NCBI GenBank assembly: GCA_015680905.1
Contig: CM027377.1
Location: 12,610,501 to 12,674,500 of the forward strand
DNA: 64,000 nt
Source: Coptis chinensis
Taxonomy: Eukaryota > Streptophyta > Magnoliopsida > Ranunculales > Ranunculaceae
Reading direction: 5' to 3'
The notes beneath the pieces were generated by a model. That model did no database searches and was not told the origin of the DNA. It worked only from the letters and a program-made list of their open reading frames with translations. This document shows positions 48,255 through 59,682 of the stretch, piece after piece. A program made the position numbers and the translations under genes. Position 1 is the first letter of the stretch. Every line of letters begins with the position of its first letter.

Positions 48255-48830
48255 CATCACTTACAGAGAAGAATAGAAATAAACAGCAGTCACCACTTCT
48301 CTCTTGAGCTTCCTGGTCCCCAGCATCTAATTTCTTGTTACCATTGGGTGTCTTTGCCCGCACAATCGTACTTGATGCTCTTATGGATATCATCCTCACT
48401 GTATGATTTAATAATGAAAAACTTTGCTACAGAATAGTCCAAAGGAAACTCTTCCCTGTTATATTGATCCCTATCTGGAAATGCACTCGTATCTTTGTCC
48501 TCATTGTTAGCATCTGATGAGATGTTTTGTCCCCTCACAGCTAAAGTGACCGGTAAATCCCCTTTTGGTTCTTGAATGCTCTTGTCCCTCTACTCATCTC
48601 ACTAAACCCATCCACATTATCATTTCCATATCCAAAGAAGCCACCGCCTCTACCCTTGTTCTTGTATTTTGTATCAACACCAAAAAGCCCACGGCTATTG
48701 ATCCGCGGATCATAACCATTAGCTCCAAAGCCTCCCGTTCTAGCAGTAGTTCCATATTGGCCATAAAACCTATTGCTTGTATACGTTTTGTTTACAAATC
48801 AAGGAGTTCCGCCCAAACCACCTATCATTA
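48255..48830 (-). pseudogene. YTH-domain (ECT-type m6A reader) gene fragment
   Basis: Plant ECT proteins bind N6-methyladenosine in mRNA through a YTH domain. The minus strand shows the region before the domain (NRFYGQYGTTARTGGFGANG, then GLFGVDTKYKNKGRGGGFFG, and RAFKNQKG). After a stop and frame change it shows the start of the YTH domain, YNREEFPLDYSVAKFFIIKS and YSEDDIHKSIKYD, then after a one-base shift AKTPNGNKKLDAGDQEAQER and CCLFLFFS before gtaagt at about 48286. The tryptophan of the VWAS motif of the m6A pocket is not preserved. Degraded matches to the next exon follow. It lacks the N-terminus and most of the domain. Confidence 0.75.
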
Positions 48831-49310
48831 TATATAAGACACTCAGAATGTGTAGTCTTCAACCATTTTTAGCTCCACATGAATCAATAGTAGGTTATGA
48901 CATACCAAAAGGTATGGTGAATACTGCTGGTTAACCAATGGGCTCTTCACAAAGATTCCAAGGTGTGGTCAGAGCCGACGATGTTCAAGCCAGAGCGGTT
49001 TGAAAAAGGCAATGAGGAAAATGATGGAATTAAGGGAGATGGCTTGGCAATGCGGACAATGGGAAAGATGTTCGGTGTCTGGATTTAGTGATTGGGAATG
49101 ACTCGGGGGAGAAATGGTGGATATGAGTATAGGTGAGCGACGCATTATGAGTAAGGCCAAGCCCTTAGAGTTATAAGCCAAAAGCAGCTCTACTTAACGT
49201 CCTTTCTCAAATTTGAAGTAACGGGTGTTTGGTAATAAAGCTCAACGCTAATGTAATCTTTTCTGTTCCCCTCAAATAGGTTTTCATAGTTGTATTCTCA
49301 TGCAGTAGAA

Positions 49311-49500
49311 TATATAAACTCCTGTGTTCGGCGCATGAGAAGTTTGTATAGTCCTTCAAGCATTCCTGTTCTTGCACCTCAACTGCTTCTTCGTGTTGCT
49401 GATGCTATTTTCTCTCTCTCCCTCTCTCTAAATTGAGTTGGTTCTCTTGCTTTTTCTCTCTTCTCTTTTTCTTCTATGAAGAAAGGCTGCTGTGTTCAAG
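49311..49500 (+). promoter_or_regulatory. Promoter, CT-rich leader and first-exon remnant
   Basis: tatataaa at 49311, a (CT)n-rich leader at 49410-49475, then ATG at 49476 opening MKKGCCVQ up to a gtgagaag donor at 49501. It looks like the start of a plant gene, but no second exon is visible downstream on this strand. Confidence 0.35.
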
Positions 49501-49720
49501 GTGAGAAGAATTTGTTTAGGGCCGGCAAGATGTTTTGTGTGTGGGACTTTTGGGTTTCCAATTTCTCTGGTAGTTTGGAGTTTAATATGTTTTTGGCCTG
49601 TTAATTAAGTCAGGGAGATAAATATAATTACTTGATAGAGAAAGGAGATTTAAACAAATGCAGGGAGGTCTAACTAATTATTAGCACCTCCTCATTTTTA
49701 GGAGCCACTAATATTGTTCG

Positions 49721-49784
49721 GGGTGCAAAATAGAGCGATATGGTGAGGAGAGAGAATGTGCGCGAGCTTTTATATATATATATA
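49721..49784. repeat. Dispersed 64-bp repeat, copy 1
   Basis: ggtgcaaaatagagcgatat, then gagagaatgtgcgcgagctt and a (TA)n tail. It matches 54301-54366. Confidence 0.85.
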
Positions 49785-49813
49785 GATTTACACAGGACTT
49801 GGACATAGGTGAG

Positions 49814-49917
49814 TACACTATTTCCATGTAACCTTATTGGACCTAGGCCAGGCCCGAATCCGATCATGTCTAACGGGACCTATACCGGGACTTGGACCTT
49901 CTAAATTTAAATATAAT
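49814..49917. repeat. 104-bp direct repeat, right copy
   Basis: Partner of 37933-38036. A 20-base block ggacttggacataggtgagt also occurs just before (49795) and after (49928) this copy. Confidence 0.85.
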
Positions 49918-50365
49918 TTGGGCAGGACTTGGACATAGGTGAGTCATGTTCAAGTCCGGCCCGTTGACAGCCCTAGTTGACTCTGAAAAATGCATGCATG
50001 TGATTCTGTTGTGAATCTCAGAAATTTGAAATTTGTGGCTAGATTAGTTGTTGCGGTAAATTAAATTTTCGGTTCGATTAGTTAAAACTTGAGTATAATG
50101 GAGTTGAACCTAACACTAAACAAGATTGTCCAAACTCCAAACCAATATGCTACTATGTATTTCTTATATAAAAAGTTCATTTTGATATATTACCAATTAA
50201 TATTGAATAAAAACATGTATTTATTCATTTTATTATTGTAATTATTAAAAAATTTGCTAAATAAACATCAATCGGCCCGACCAAGTCGAACCATGGTTGA
50301 ACCATTTTAACAAAAAATCGGTTCAATCACCTGTTCGGTTTTCAAAACATTGGTTGCAACTTAAT

Positions 50366-50777
50366 GTCTATTTGCCAATTTTCCACAAGAATGGTATGTA
50401 ATGTGTTTGGTTGAAATATTTGTTTTAGAGCATTCCCAATGTAGATGAATATCAAGAGGATGTGACAATATTCACCTCCAAATGGTCAAAAACATTTGCC
50501 CAATACAAAGGTGAATATCAATGTGACTATTTTCCCAAGTCAATACGAGAGTGAAACCTTCAACCGAGATAGTCTATTTGCCAATTTTCCACAAGCATGG
50601 CATCTAACGTGTTTGGTTGAAATCTTTGCTTTAGAGCATTCCCAATACAGATGAATATCAAGGGGATGTGACAATATTCACCTCTAAATGGTCAAAAACT
50701 TTTGCCCAGTACAAAGGTGAATATCAAGGTGACTATTTTCCCAAGTCAATACGAGAGTGAAATCTTCAACCGAGATA
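50366..50777. repeat. 206-bp tandem duplication
   Basis: Two head-to-tail copies (50366-50571, 50572-50777), each from gtctatttgccaattttcca to tcaaccgagata, with about a dozen differences. Confidence 0.93.
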
Positions 50778-51053
50778 GTAGCTAAGTTGGAAACTTCGGA
50801 CGGAAAGTTTCATTCCGTCTCGCGTGTTTTTTCGACTTTTTTTCGGTTTTTTTTTTAAACTTTAGACGGGATGTTTTATTCCGTTCGGCGCGTTTTCGAT
50901 TTTTACATTCAGATAGAATCAAACATCCCATCCAATAATAATAAACACTTTTACATTGGGCAGCCTCACTTTGTTTTTCACTAAAACGGTGGAAAAGAAG
51001 AGAAATAGAATTGAAGTGGAAGTGAATAAGAGTGGTTTACATTGGGAATGCTC
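50428..51053. mobile_element. Tourist-like (PIF/Harbinger) MITE
   Basis: The left end GAGCATTCCCAATGTA is repeated inverted at the right end, both flanked by TTA (50425-50427, 51054-51056), the classic Harbinger target. It has no coding capacity. The terminus resembles that of the 14.9-18.6 kb transposon (GAGCATC). One boundary of the 206-bp tandem duplication lies outside it. Confidence 0.88.
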
Positions 51054-51056
51054 TTA

Positions 51057-52100
51057 AACAACGAGGATTGCTAGCGTCCTGCACTACTACTCCTGCCCAT
51101 TTTGGGGGCAGGACCATGCTACCCAACTACCCATTTTTCTACGAGTTTTTCTACAACAATCCAAAAATATCCCAAAAACAAATATTCAAGGGCAGAGACA
51201 CATTTGGAAACACAACCTCACCTTTCTAATTGAAATTGAAAACTTAAATTTGTTCCTACTCACTAGTCCCTACAAAACAAAATTAAGAATCGAATTCAAC
51301 ATATAATTCTTTTTGGCAACCAAGTCTCAATCTTACATCACAAAATTAAGTTTGGGTGTTGAAGAGGACCAAGATTAGTTTGGGATCAAATATTCTAGCA
51401 CAGAAAATTGTTTAGTTGAAATAGATTTTGTTGACATTGATGAAGATAATATCATTGGCAGCAAAAGAAGAAAACTTTGTTAAAAAAGGGGGCAAACCAA
51501 TCTAATTCAAAAAAAAAACAGTCTTTATGCTCATAAATAAGCAAATAGTGAAAAGTAATTAAGGAAGGTTGGAAGAATTAAACCTCTCAATTTCCAAGTT
51601 TTCTCATTAGTTGAAAACAGGGGTGGAAAGTGGGGAAGAAAAGGTTGGAGAAGAAGACGGTGCAATCTCGTATGGTCTATTACTCTATTTTATTTTTCTT
51701 CCTTAAGTAGCTTTAATTACTTAAAAAACAAACATTTTGGTCTAAATCAATCACCGGTACGCCAGTTAATTTTGGTCCTAAATGGTAGGACCCTTTGATT
51801 AATGCAGCATACAAATCTGAGGTTTCAAACTTACTTTTTCACCAAGCAATCAAATATTCAAATCATTATATGTAAATAAATAGTGATTTTTTCTTTCCCC
51901 CCTAGTACTGTTGGATTTATTATCCTATCCATAAATCTGTATATTTCTGATCCAAAATTAAGTTCACGGCAAATAACTGCTCCAACCTACCAATTCCTGT
52001 AGTCTTAATAAGCTTCATCACTTCACAAACTTCCATGTCCTCAAAACTAGCTCACCACCATCAAACAACTTCAACAACCACCACTTCACTTTAAAAAAAA
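51057..52100. promoter_or_regulatory. Upstream region of the UGT gene
   Basis: No gene seen. AT-rich. Possible TATA-like elements (tatgtaaataaata near 51868, ccataaatctgtatattt near 51930) lie within 240 bp of the start codon. The true promoter cannot be told from sequence alone. Confidence 0.35.
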
Positions 52101-53477
52101 ATGTCAAATTCCAGCAAAACCCTATCACCACCACACATAGCACTTCTCCCAAGTTCAGGTATGGGTCATTTAACACCATTTCTAAGACTAGCCTCTTCAC
52201 TCCTTAACCAAAACTATCAACTAACTTTCATAACAACTTACCCAACAGTTTCACATTCTGAGACACAGCTCATTTCTAAGTTTCTCTCAACTTATCCTCA
52301 AGTCACTTCAAAGCAATTCCATCTTCTTCCATTTGATCCTTCAATAGCTAAATCTAATGACCCATTTTTCCTTCAATTTGAAGCAATACGTCGTTCTGCT
52401 TCTCTTCTCATTCCACTTCTTACTTCTTCAGTTCCACCTCTTTCTGCTCTTGTTACAGATATTACTCTGTGTTCTGCTTTTTTACCCATTACCTCAGATC
52501 TTCACTTACCCAACTTCATTCTCTTTACTTCTTCTGCGAAGATGTTATGCTTATTAGCTTACTTCCCTTCACTTGTTGAAGTAAGTGAAGAAGTCCACAT
52601 TCCAGGTTTATCAAAAAAAATACCCAAGTCTTGGATACCAAGTATACTACTAGATTTCACTACTCTGTTCGCTACACAGTTCTTTGAAAATGGAAAAATG
52701 ATGAAAGAATCAAATGGGATTCTTGTTAACACCTTTGAAAGTTTTGAGCCAGAGTCACTTGCAGGTGCACTTAGTGAGGGAAAAGTAGTTAATGGACTAC
52801 CTCCAATAATCCCTATTGGGCCATTAGTACCTTGTGAATTTGAAAGGGGTTCATCACCATTATCATGGCTTGATGATCAACCAGATAGTTCAGTGGTGTA
52901 TGTAAGTTTTGGAAGCAGAACAGCAATGTCAAAGGAGCAGATAAGTGAGTTGGGTATAGGGTTAGTGAGAAGTGGGTGCAGGTTTGTTTGGGTAGTGAAG
53001 AATAAAAAAGTTGATAAAGAGGAAGAAGAGGGACTAGAAGAAGTATTAGGAGTTGAGTTTATTGAGAAAGTCAAAGAAAAGGGGTTGGCACTAAAAACTT
53101 GGGTTGACCAAGGTGAAGTCTTAAGTCACAAAAGCGTAGGTGGGTTTGTGAGTCATTGTGGATGGAACTCAGTGAGTGAAGCAGCATGGAATGGTGTGCC
53201 TATGTTAGCATGGCCTCAAGGTGGTGACCAAAAGATTAATGCTGAAGTAGTGAGGAAAAGTGGGTTGGGAATTTGGAATGAGAGCTGGGGTTGGGGTGGT
53301 GAAGTTGTTGTGAAAGGGGAAGAGATTGGTGAGAAGATTAAAGAGCTGATGGGAAGTGAAGGATTGAGATTGCAAGCTGGGAAAGTTAGAGAGGAGGCTA
53401 GGAAAGCTGTAGGAGTAGGTGGGAGTTCTGAGGCTGGTTTTTTTAGGCTAAGGAAATTTTTGGAGCCAAGTGAATAA
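52101..53477 (+). CDS. UGT708-type UDP-glycosyltransferase, probable 2-hydroxyflavanone C-glucosyltransferase
   Basis: An intact single-exon gene of 458 codons, the normal length for family 1 plant UGTs. The N-terminal acceptor domain has the catalytic His in [13 protein letters not shown] (H23) and the partner Asp in [12 protein letters not shown] (D120). The C-terminal PSPG box spans about residues 334-377 (WVDQGEVL...HCGWNS...GDQ) and binds the UDP-sugar. The motifs [36 protein letters not shown] and [16 protein letters not shown] resemble UGT708 enzymes, which attach glucose through C-C bonds to 2-hydroxyflavanones on the way to vitexin-type flavones. The enzyme would be cytosolic. Substrate and C- versus O-specificity are inferred from family resemblance only. 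The start follows a purine-rich aaaaaaaaATG context. Confidence 0.88.
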   Translation: MSNSSKTLSPPHIALLPSSGMGHLTPFLRLASSLLNQNYQLTFITTYPTVSHSETQLISKFLSTYPQVTSKQFHLLPFDPSIAKSNDPFFLQFEAIRRSASLLIPLLTSSVPPLSALVTDITLCSAFLPITSDLHLPNFILFTSSAKMLCLLAYFPSLVEVSEEVHIPGLSKKIPKSWIPSILLDFTTLFATQFFENGKMMKESNGILVNTFESFEPESLAGALSEGKVVNGLPPIIPIGPLVPCEFERGSSPLSWLDDQPDSSVVYVSFGSRTAMSKEQISELGIGLVRSGCRFVWVVKNKKVDKEEEEGLEEVLGVEFIEKVKEKGLALKTWVDQGEVLSHKSVGGFVSHCGWNSVSEAAWNGVPMLAWPQGGDQKINAEVVRKSGLGIWNESWGWGGEVVVKGEEIGEKIKELMGSEGLRLQAGKVREEARKAVGVGGSSEAGFFRLRKFLEPSE

Positions 53478-54300
53478 TTTCGGTGGAGACCGTTTCTTGC
53501 TTAAGTGCGTTTGACAGGAACGCGTCTGCTAGTGATTTAGCGAATGCTTGTCTGAAGCAAATGACATGGAATTAGCTCGTGTTGTTGATAGGATTGTCTC
53601 TTGATCCCGACATTATAGAAATCATCGTCGCCAATCACGAGCTGACTCTTTGCGCTTTGCTTAATATACGTTTCAATTCCTTAATTAGACTATAAGTTTC
53701 CATTTAATTTACCTATTGTTTTTGGTTGTGAATAATGCACCTGTGTGCGGTGTGCCATGTGACTATGAATGTGAGTTTGTTGAGCAATACAATTTCATGG
53801 ATAATTTGCGTTATTATCATATGTTTTGCATGGAAATGAAGAAATAATTCTTATGAAGGAAAATCATAAAATTAGCATGTGTTTTACTGTTGAATGTTCA
53901 GATCTGTTATAAATGGATTAAGGTCTGAAGGCCATTTTTTTGTTGGTCTGAAGGCCATTTTTCTGTTGGCCTGATTTTGCATTCAGTGCCTTTCTATTTG
54001 CTGGTAAAGTTGGTCTTTGAATAAAACCGAACTATTTCTCCTATATCTTATGTTACGTTCAATGCTTCCGGGCTTCAGCGGTATGTCCTATGCACTCTTG
54101 AATGAAACCAAAGGTGCAGATCAGCAGTTGTATGCATGAGTAAAAGATTCGGCTTCCTCCAATATGTCACATTCAACTATAATCCATGGATTCGAAGTCA
54201 TAACTTTAGCTACCTACTGGAGTTACTAAATCGACCAGCATGTATAAAACTTCAGTATGGACTTTCCAAAGGGTTTTTAGGATCCAATTATATTACTTGA
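53478..54300. other. Downstream flank of the UGT gene, no gene seen
   Basis: 3' region with duplicated aaggccattttt-ctgttgg blocks near 53929-53970. Otherwise unremarkable. Confidence 0.4.
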
Positions 54301-54366
54301 GGTGCAAAATGGAGCAATATAGTGAGAAGAGAGAATGTGCGCGAGCTTTTATATATATATAGAGAG
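54301..54366. repeat. Dispersed repeat, copy 2
   Basis: Partner of 49721-49784, ending in (TA)n and (GA)n. Confidence 0.85.
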
Positions 54367-54715
54367 AGAGACTTACAAATCAATGGACTGATTAAATTGC
54401 GATAAGTATTTGTACCAGAACAAACTGTCATAACGAAACCCTCGGGTCGTTTGACCTCACCATGTACACTCAAATGATTTCACCATGTAGTTTGAACGTA
54501 CACTCAAGTGGTTTGCGCTTGTCGTTTGAGACAAAACTCTTGGTTTTTAGCTATATGATATGGCAGGGTCGTTTGGGACTCTCTTGTGCGACATGGCTGG
54601 GATCGTTTGGACTTAAAAAAATTCGATTTGTTTGTCACGATGTTCATTTTAAAAATCAACTTCCACTTAATCAACCCAAACTCGAAAACGATTTCATCAA
54701 GTTTGGGCAAACTCG

Positions 54716-54880
54716 AACTCAAGTTTAATCAACCCAATCTTCCACCCAAACTCCAAAAAAACATCAAGTTTGAAATCATCAAGTTTAATCAACCCAATCT
54801 TCCACCTCAGTCAAGTTTAATCAGTCTAATCTTCTACCCAATCAAATTTAATCAATATAAAAGTTTAATTAACCCAACCA
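54716..54880. repeat. Imperfect tandem repeat of caagtttaatcaacccaatc
   Basis: The unit recurs about five times with spacers of 8-40 bases (caagtttaatcaacccaatc, then cttccac; variants tcagtctaatcttctaccc and taattaaccc). Confidence 0.75.
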
Positions 54881-55766
54881 AGTTTGTGTATATACTCAAA
54901 AGGGACACGACTCAAATTAGGTGAAGTTGCCAACTTCAGTTATTATTGTTGATTCACAACTCAACATTTAAAGTATGAACACGACAGAAAACTCGAAGAT
55001 TTTTTTTTTTTTTTGGGTTTAGTCTTGCTAGAGAAATGATACCCGCTAAAAAAAAAATGACAAAAAATAGTAGCCGGTATGCATTGAGGAGGGGTATTAG
55101 GCTATTGTTGTTGGATTTAGTTGTTGGGGCTTCTGCGGGAGGCTGCACAATACAATTTGATGAGTTCCCAATTAAATCACCTAAAATAACGAAGACATCA
55201 AGTCAGACCACGATTCCTGCCACTTCGCAGAACCTATTCATTTCCAAGCAAAACACACACGTGTGTAGAACTAAAGTTCTCTGGAAAAGGTTAAAAAGTT
55301 CTCTGAAATAATCACTTTAAAGAAAATGACAAAAATACCCAACAGAGTTCCAAAACCTCAATTATTAACATTGTCTTCATTTTCTCATTGAATTACACTT
55401 CCTCAATTCTCCAATTAGGGTTTCAATTTCCTCAATTCCAGCTACATGAGGTAAATTCGTTGTAATTTGACTGTTCTTCCTTCTATTTATGTCGTTTTAG
55501 GCGAATTATAGCTTGAATTTGATCAATAGAGCAAAAATCCCCAATTTGAAGAAGTGTTTGTGATGTTTAGGTGATTAAAGGTGCAATCTTTATGAATTTA
55601 TTGGATTTAAATTTATGTAATATGGGGTTTTGATTTGAAAAGTGAGTGTAATAAAGTTTTGGTGTGGATTGTTTTAGTTAGTTTTTGGAGTTTGGAGTAG
55701 AATTGAGATTTGTGGCTGTGTAAAAAGAGTTGGGTATCGAAGATATAGGATTTTTGGATTAGGAAT
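54881..55766 (+). promoter_or_regulatory. Promoter and 5' UTR region of the macro/CRAL-TRIO gene
   Basis: From about 55390 the sequence looks like a transcribed leader (ctccaattagggtttcaatt, an agggtttc motif common in housekeeping leaders). A possible leader intron runs from gtaaattcg at 55451 to an AG shortly before the ATG. Upstream, 55036-55311 is open by chance on plus with no recognisable product. Confidence 0.4.
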
Positions 55767-58700
55767 ATGTATAGGAGTGTGGCTACAGCCACTACTCGAG
55801 GCGGGATGCCTACGGAAGGTGGGGATTCTGTTGTGAGACTTGATCAAGTTCCGCGTTGGATAGATGCGGAACAGAGGTCTTCATTGGTTTGTGATAATGA
55901 GGATCCTTCTTTTAATCCTTATTTTTCGGATCCTTTAACTGCTTTGGCGGGAGCTGAGAGTGGGACAAGTAGGATGCATTCGAGGTTTCCAGTTGACCAT
56001 GATGTTAATTCGAAGATATATTTGTGGCGGGGAAATCCTTGGAACCTTGAAGTTGATGCTGTGGTTAACTCCACTAATGAGGTGAGTAGCTATGGTGAAA
56101 TTCAAATTCGTGTATGCTGAGCATGCTTAATATTTCAGCGAATGTATTCATGTATATGAACTATTGTATTTGTGACTTGACGTGATGAACAGAATTTTGA
56201 CGAAGCACAAAGCAGCCCTGGATTGCATGCTGCAGCTGGGCCTGGCCTTGCAGAAGAGTGTGCGGCATTGGTAAGCAAGTTGTACTTGAATTTGTTTAAT
56301 TAATTACTTGTTTTGCTATATTGCATTGAACATTGGAAACTTTACTGTATACGTATAAGTTGTTAGACATTAAAATCTCACCAATCCTGGCACTTAAGCA
56401 TATTAGTAATGCTATACAAGTGTGGAAAGCGAAAACTAGAATGAAAAAATAAAAGTAAAAATAAAAATGGCGCCATACTCCAAAAAACTTCAGACTGTAT
56501 TGACGAGGTTATAGTAACTAATGGATTGCCAACATGTACTTGATGAACATTATCTCCATAGTAGGAAAGTCATACAAAAATCAGCTCTTTTGAATTTCCT
56601 GACCTCTTCAATGTGAAACTCAATATATTTTGTAAGATACAAAGAAAAACATATGGACGAAAAGAGGTGTACACCACTTATTAATCTAGACTTAACCGTG
56701 GACATCATACTTCCAAGCTACTAAGTTACTGTTTTGTGTCACATAGTTTAGGTTGCAATTGAATGAACTGACAATAAGAAGCTTCATCATATAAGCTCAC
56801 TTGATATGCCTCCAATTATTACAGGGTGGATGTAGGACAGGAATGGCAAAAGTGACGAAGGCATACGATCTTCCTGCTCGGTATGTATATGATTAATGCC
56901 ATACTATGTACATTTTTATATTGTTATTGGTTAGGCTTTCATCAAGAATAAATATTTTTTTTTAAAGTTTGCTTTGAAAATCTCTCTCTTCAGCCATATT
57001 GTGGTTGCCTCTCTTCCACGATTTAAAGACTGTATTACAAGAGTAATATGTGCATGATTCACACATCACATGCCTATAGTGCTGTAGGATGTGCAACATT
57101 ACCAGTACTCTTGCAACACTACTATTCTTGTATGTGTTTCGTAGTTTTATTGTTACACTTATTAATCACAGTCTTCAACACGAATCTAGTATGGTAGTTC
57201 TAGATATGGATGTGCGATTTAACTGAGCGTTGGTCCTGTGTGATTTCTCAGGAGGGTTATTCATACAGTTGGTCCCAAGTATGCTGTCAAATATCACACT
57301 GCTGCGGAAAATGCTCTGAGTCATTGCTATCGCTCTTGCCTTGAGCTTCTCATTGAAAATGGTCTTCAAAGGTCGTGTGGAACTTGCATATATAGCTTTA
57401 ATCTCAATGGCTTATATCTTGTGGAGCTGATGGAAATTCTTATACTTACATATAGTTTGACATTATTTAATGCAGCATCGCTATGGTCTGTATCTATACA
57501 GAAGCCAAAAATTATCCTCGTGAACCAGCTGCACATGTAGCAATAAGTAAGATATCTCCCTGAATGTTAAAAATGTGCTCTATTATTTCGTGTTTTTCTT
57601 TCTTTACTGATACTTATAGTTAGTGTCTCATATATATATACTCAATACAACATGGTACTCTAGTTGAAAAGTGCATTCATAGCCCAACAATAAATTGAAA
57701 TAATAATGTAAAAAAAGGAAGAGAAATAAAGACATTGCTTTTGTATTGGAACCTGACTATACCTGTAGCAATCACTGAGGTATGGTTTTGCGTGAACTGC
57801 AGTGATTGTTTCCCCTGTTATGTGCATAGCTCATTTATACTAAACTAGTTACATGCAATTTGATATTTGATATTTTTTACGAAAAGAAAATGACAAATAA
57901 TGTGTGTTCTCCTCAGTACATTTTTTTTGTCTTTTTTTATTTTTTTATTTTTTATGGAATTTTTATTTTTTGTCTTAAACATCTTATATGCTAAATTTAT
58001 CAGGGACTGTTCGAAGGTTTCTCGAGAAACAGAAAGATAGAATCACAGCTGTTGTTTTCTGCACTACCACGTCATCTGATACTGAGATATATAAAAGGTA
58101 CTTCTGTGCCATGTATTGACACATATTTGTAGTGCTAGCAAGTTGTTTCCTGAATAAGTTGATTTAATTCAACTCTGGATTATGTACAGTTATGCTAGTT
58201 TTGATCTCTGATATGAGCCTGCTGTACAGATTGCTTCCCCTTTACTTCCCTCGGGATAAAAATGAGGAGGAAGTTGCAATTTCAAAGCTTCCTGCAGATG
58301 TTGGGGATGAGAATGGTGAAACAGTAATAGATGAACGCAAAATCAGAATAAAACCTTTACCAGCTCTGACGAAGACTGTTTCTAGTCCTCCCACAGCCCC
58401 AGTAGAAATTCCTGTCAGTGATGTTGGATTGACTATGAGACGGTTAGGAACATCTGGAAAAGTGTAGACATTTGTACTAAGAATAGACATTTTCATTTGC
58501 TCTGGGCACTCTTCCTTTTCTCCTTATCTCACCATTTACTTGCTGTAATTGGTGATCACATTTGCAGAAATTCATCATATTTGGATTCGTACCTGGATCC
58601 TGCATTCATGTCCATAATAAAAGATCCAGACCAGAGACGTATGGAGCAATGGGAAAAGGCTTCTCAAGCACAGGGTGGCTTCAATTGTGGTAAATTACTT

Positions 58701-59561
58701 GGGTTTGGTGATCTTGGTGGCCCTCCGTTGTCTGTTGCCGAGGAATACTCACTGCATTCTAGATATCTTGCTAAAGCAAATTCTCTAAACCTTTCCGAGA
58801 TTGCAGAGATGAAAATTGTGTAAGAATCATTGCTAAATGTAATTGGACATCTCAGAAATTTCTTTACCGAGTTCATTACTATACATCCTTCCAAATTTGT
58901 AGGTGCTTAGGTTAGGTAGTAGCATCTGTATGAAATTTTTCTGTATATAGCTGTCAATGTCAACAGCAAAATTGGAATTCCAGTTTGCTATTGATGCAAG
59001 CAGCTGCTTCAAGTGGTATTAATTCTTAAATTCAATGCTTTTATTCAGGTCTAATATGGGATTGTTTTCCTTTCCTATCCAGTTACCGTTGTGGGGTAGA
59101 TAGGGATGGACGTCCTGTTATGGTTGTTGTTGGGGCCCACTTCCTATTACGCTGCCTTGATCTGGAGCGGTTTGTGCTTTATGTAGTAAAGGTATACAAA
59201 AAGTTTAATGTTTCAGTGTGGTATTTTTAACTTGTAAAATTATTTCGTAGTCACCTCCCCACTCAAGAAAGGAGAAACCTGATGTGTCGTCTCATTATAG
59301 TTAGATGGGGATATGTCATAAAGCGATGATGGTTCTCTGCCCAACATCATTTCTTGATACGCTTATTATTTAATGCAAAACTTCTTGTTCTGTCTTGAGC
59401 CATTCTAATTAATGTTAGAACTGACACTAATTCCATTGAGAATGATTTCAGGAGTTTGAGCCAGTGATACAGAAGCCATATACCATTGTTTACTTCCATT
59501 CCGCAGCATCTTTACAGATGTAAGTATAGACTAGTTAACATGTATATTGAATAGATGTGTG

Positions 59562-59642
<81 letters not shown>

Positions 59643-59650
59643 GCGTGTGC

Positions 59651-59682
<32 letters not shown>

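Larger units (their letters stand above)
37617..49975. mobile_element. Candidate 12.4-kb hAT-like element containing gene fragments
   Basis: The left end TAGGGCTGTCAATGGCCC and the right end (reverse complement) TAGGGCTGTCAACGGGCC form a terminal inverted repeat. They are flanked by CTTGACTC (37609-37616) and GTTGACTC (49976-49983), an 8-bp duplication with one mismatch, the length typical of hAT transposons. No hAT transposase is visible. The interior is AT-rich and holds broken pieces of unrelated genes: WEB family (38221-38870), X8 domain (44253-44330), YTH domain (48255-48830), unidentified exons, and a promoter plus exon on the plus strand. A 104-bp direct repeat lies near both ends (37933-38036, 49814-49917), so later insertion or duplication inside a short MITE is an alternative to a single large element. 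Confidence 0.5.

Noticed and set aside
37617-49975. Helitron as carrier of the gene fragments
   Set aside because: Gene fragments would fit, but the ends are inverted repeats with a target duplication. I saw no TC start with a CTRR end and 3' hairpin inserted between A and T.
54954-55311. Open frames on both strands upstream of the macro-domain gene
   Set aside because: No recognisable domain; composition fits chance in leader and promoter DNA.
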